Source of the DNA: Waddliaceae bacterium
GTDB taxonomy: Bacteria; Chlamydiota; Chlamydiia; Chlamydiales; SLFE01
Length of the DNA stretch: 6,080 nt
NCBI GenBank assembly: GCA_007124415.1
Contig: SLFE01000163.1
Span: 1-6,080, forward strand
Reading direction: 5' to 3'
Shown: positions 5,940 to 6,080 of the stretch, piece after piece
Layout of the letters: every line of letters begins with the position of its first letter
How positions within the stretch are numbered: position 1 is the stretch's first letter
Notes under the pieces: model-generated
Seen by the model: only the letters and a program-made list of their open reading frames with translations
The model's database searches: none
What the model was told of the DNA's origin: nothing
Translations under genes and position numbers: made by a program

Positions 5940-6074
5940 TTGAGGGAAGGAAATCCGCTTTGTGAATTGCTCGATAGAAAACTGCTGCGCCTCATTGATG
6001 AAAAATGCGAACGCAAACAGCACCCCGTGTATCGCGAAATTCAAGACATGATTAAGGCTTTTATTAAATTATAA
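5940..6074 (+). other. Short open frame of unknown origin (possible gene remnant)
   Basis: Directly after the acetyltransferase stop, the same frame stays open for 44 codons to TAA at 6072-6074. It reads LREGNPLCELLDRKLLR and continues with LIDEKCERKQHPVYREIQDM and IKAFIKL. The composition is protein-like (charged, helix-forming, balanced codons), which suggests the C-terminus of a former longer protein, but I do not recognise the family. It begins with TTG and lacks a clear ribosome site, so independent expression is doubtful. The area 5940-6080 otherwise shows no feature I can support. Confidence 0.25.
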
Positions 6075-6080
6075 GAGCGG

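Noticed and set aside
1..6080. CRISPR arrays, insertion sequences, phage att sites or direct-repeat mobile element ends
   Set aside because: No regularly spaced repeats, transposase fragments or paired terminal repeats were found. The tRNA genes show no duplicated 3' end that would mark an integration site.

Overview
The window looks like a chromosomal segment from a bacterium of the phylum Chlamydiae, most likely an amoeba-associated ('environmental') lineage rather than Chlamydia itself. Three things suggest this. The gene order rpsB-tsf-pyrH-frr-mcsA-mcsB matches, from memory, the C. trachomatis order CT680 to CT675. The McsB-type kinase carries active-site changes of the kind I recall in chlamydial McsB. 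An F-box protein, a eukaryote-type domain abundant in Parachlamydia-like organisms, follows directly. The conserved genes look close to 50% GC by eye, which would be high for this phylum; I would not name a genus.

Layout. Positions 1-52 hold a short leader with a small hairpin and a strong Shine-Dalgarno. Positions 53-2988 are a tight plus-strand operon for protein synthesis and nucleotide supply: ribosomal protein S2 (TTG start), EF-Ts, UMP kinase and ribosome recycling factor. A promoter-like element at 3018-3046 precedes a tRNA-Glu(UUC)/tRNA-Lys(UUU) pair spaced by 4 nt. A 165-base gap (3220-3384) carries a good promoter candidate for mcsA-mcsB (3385-4975), whose reading frames overlap by 11 nt.

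From about 5000 on, the character changes. The DNA is more AT-rich, with a convergent minus-strand F-box protein (5029-5667) that has an aromatic, basic, hydrophobic C-terminus and looks like a host-directed effector. It is followed by an N-terminally truncated GNAT acetyltransferase remnant (5700-5939) and a 44-codon open frame (5940-6074) of unknown origin. This end looks like a lineage-specific accessory insertion next to a conserved core block.

How the genes work together. S2, EF-Ts, RRF and the two tRNAs serve translation, and PyrH supplies UDP for nucleotide synthesis. McsA and McsB would be the zinc-finger activator and protein-arginine kinase of a Clp-linked stress or quality-control pathway, but neither ctsR nor clpC is adjacent. 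The McsB homologue lacks most residues that define phosphagen-kinase catalysis, which is the most interesting puzzle in the core block. The F-box protein is the most interesting accessory gene.
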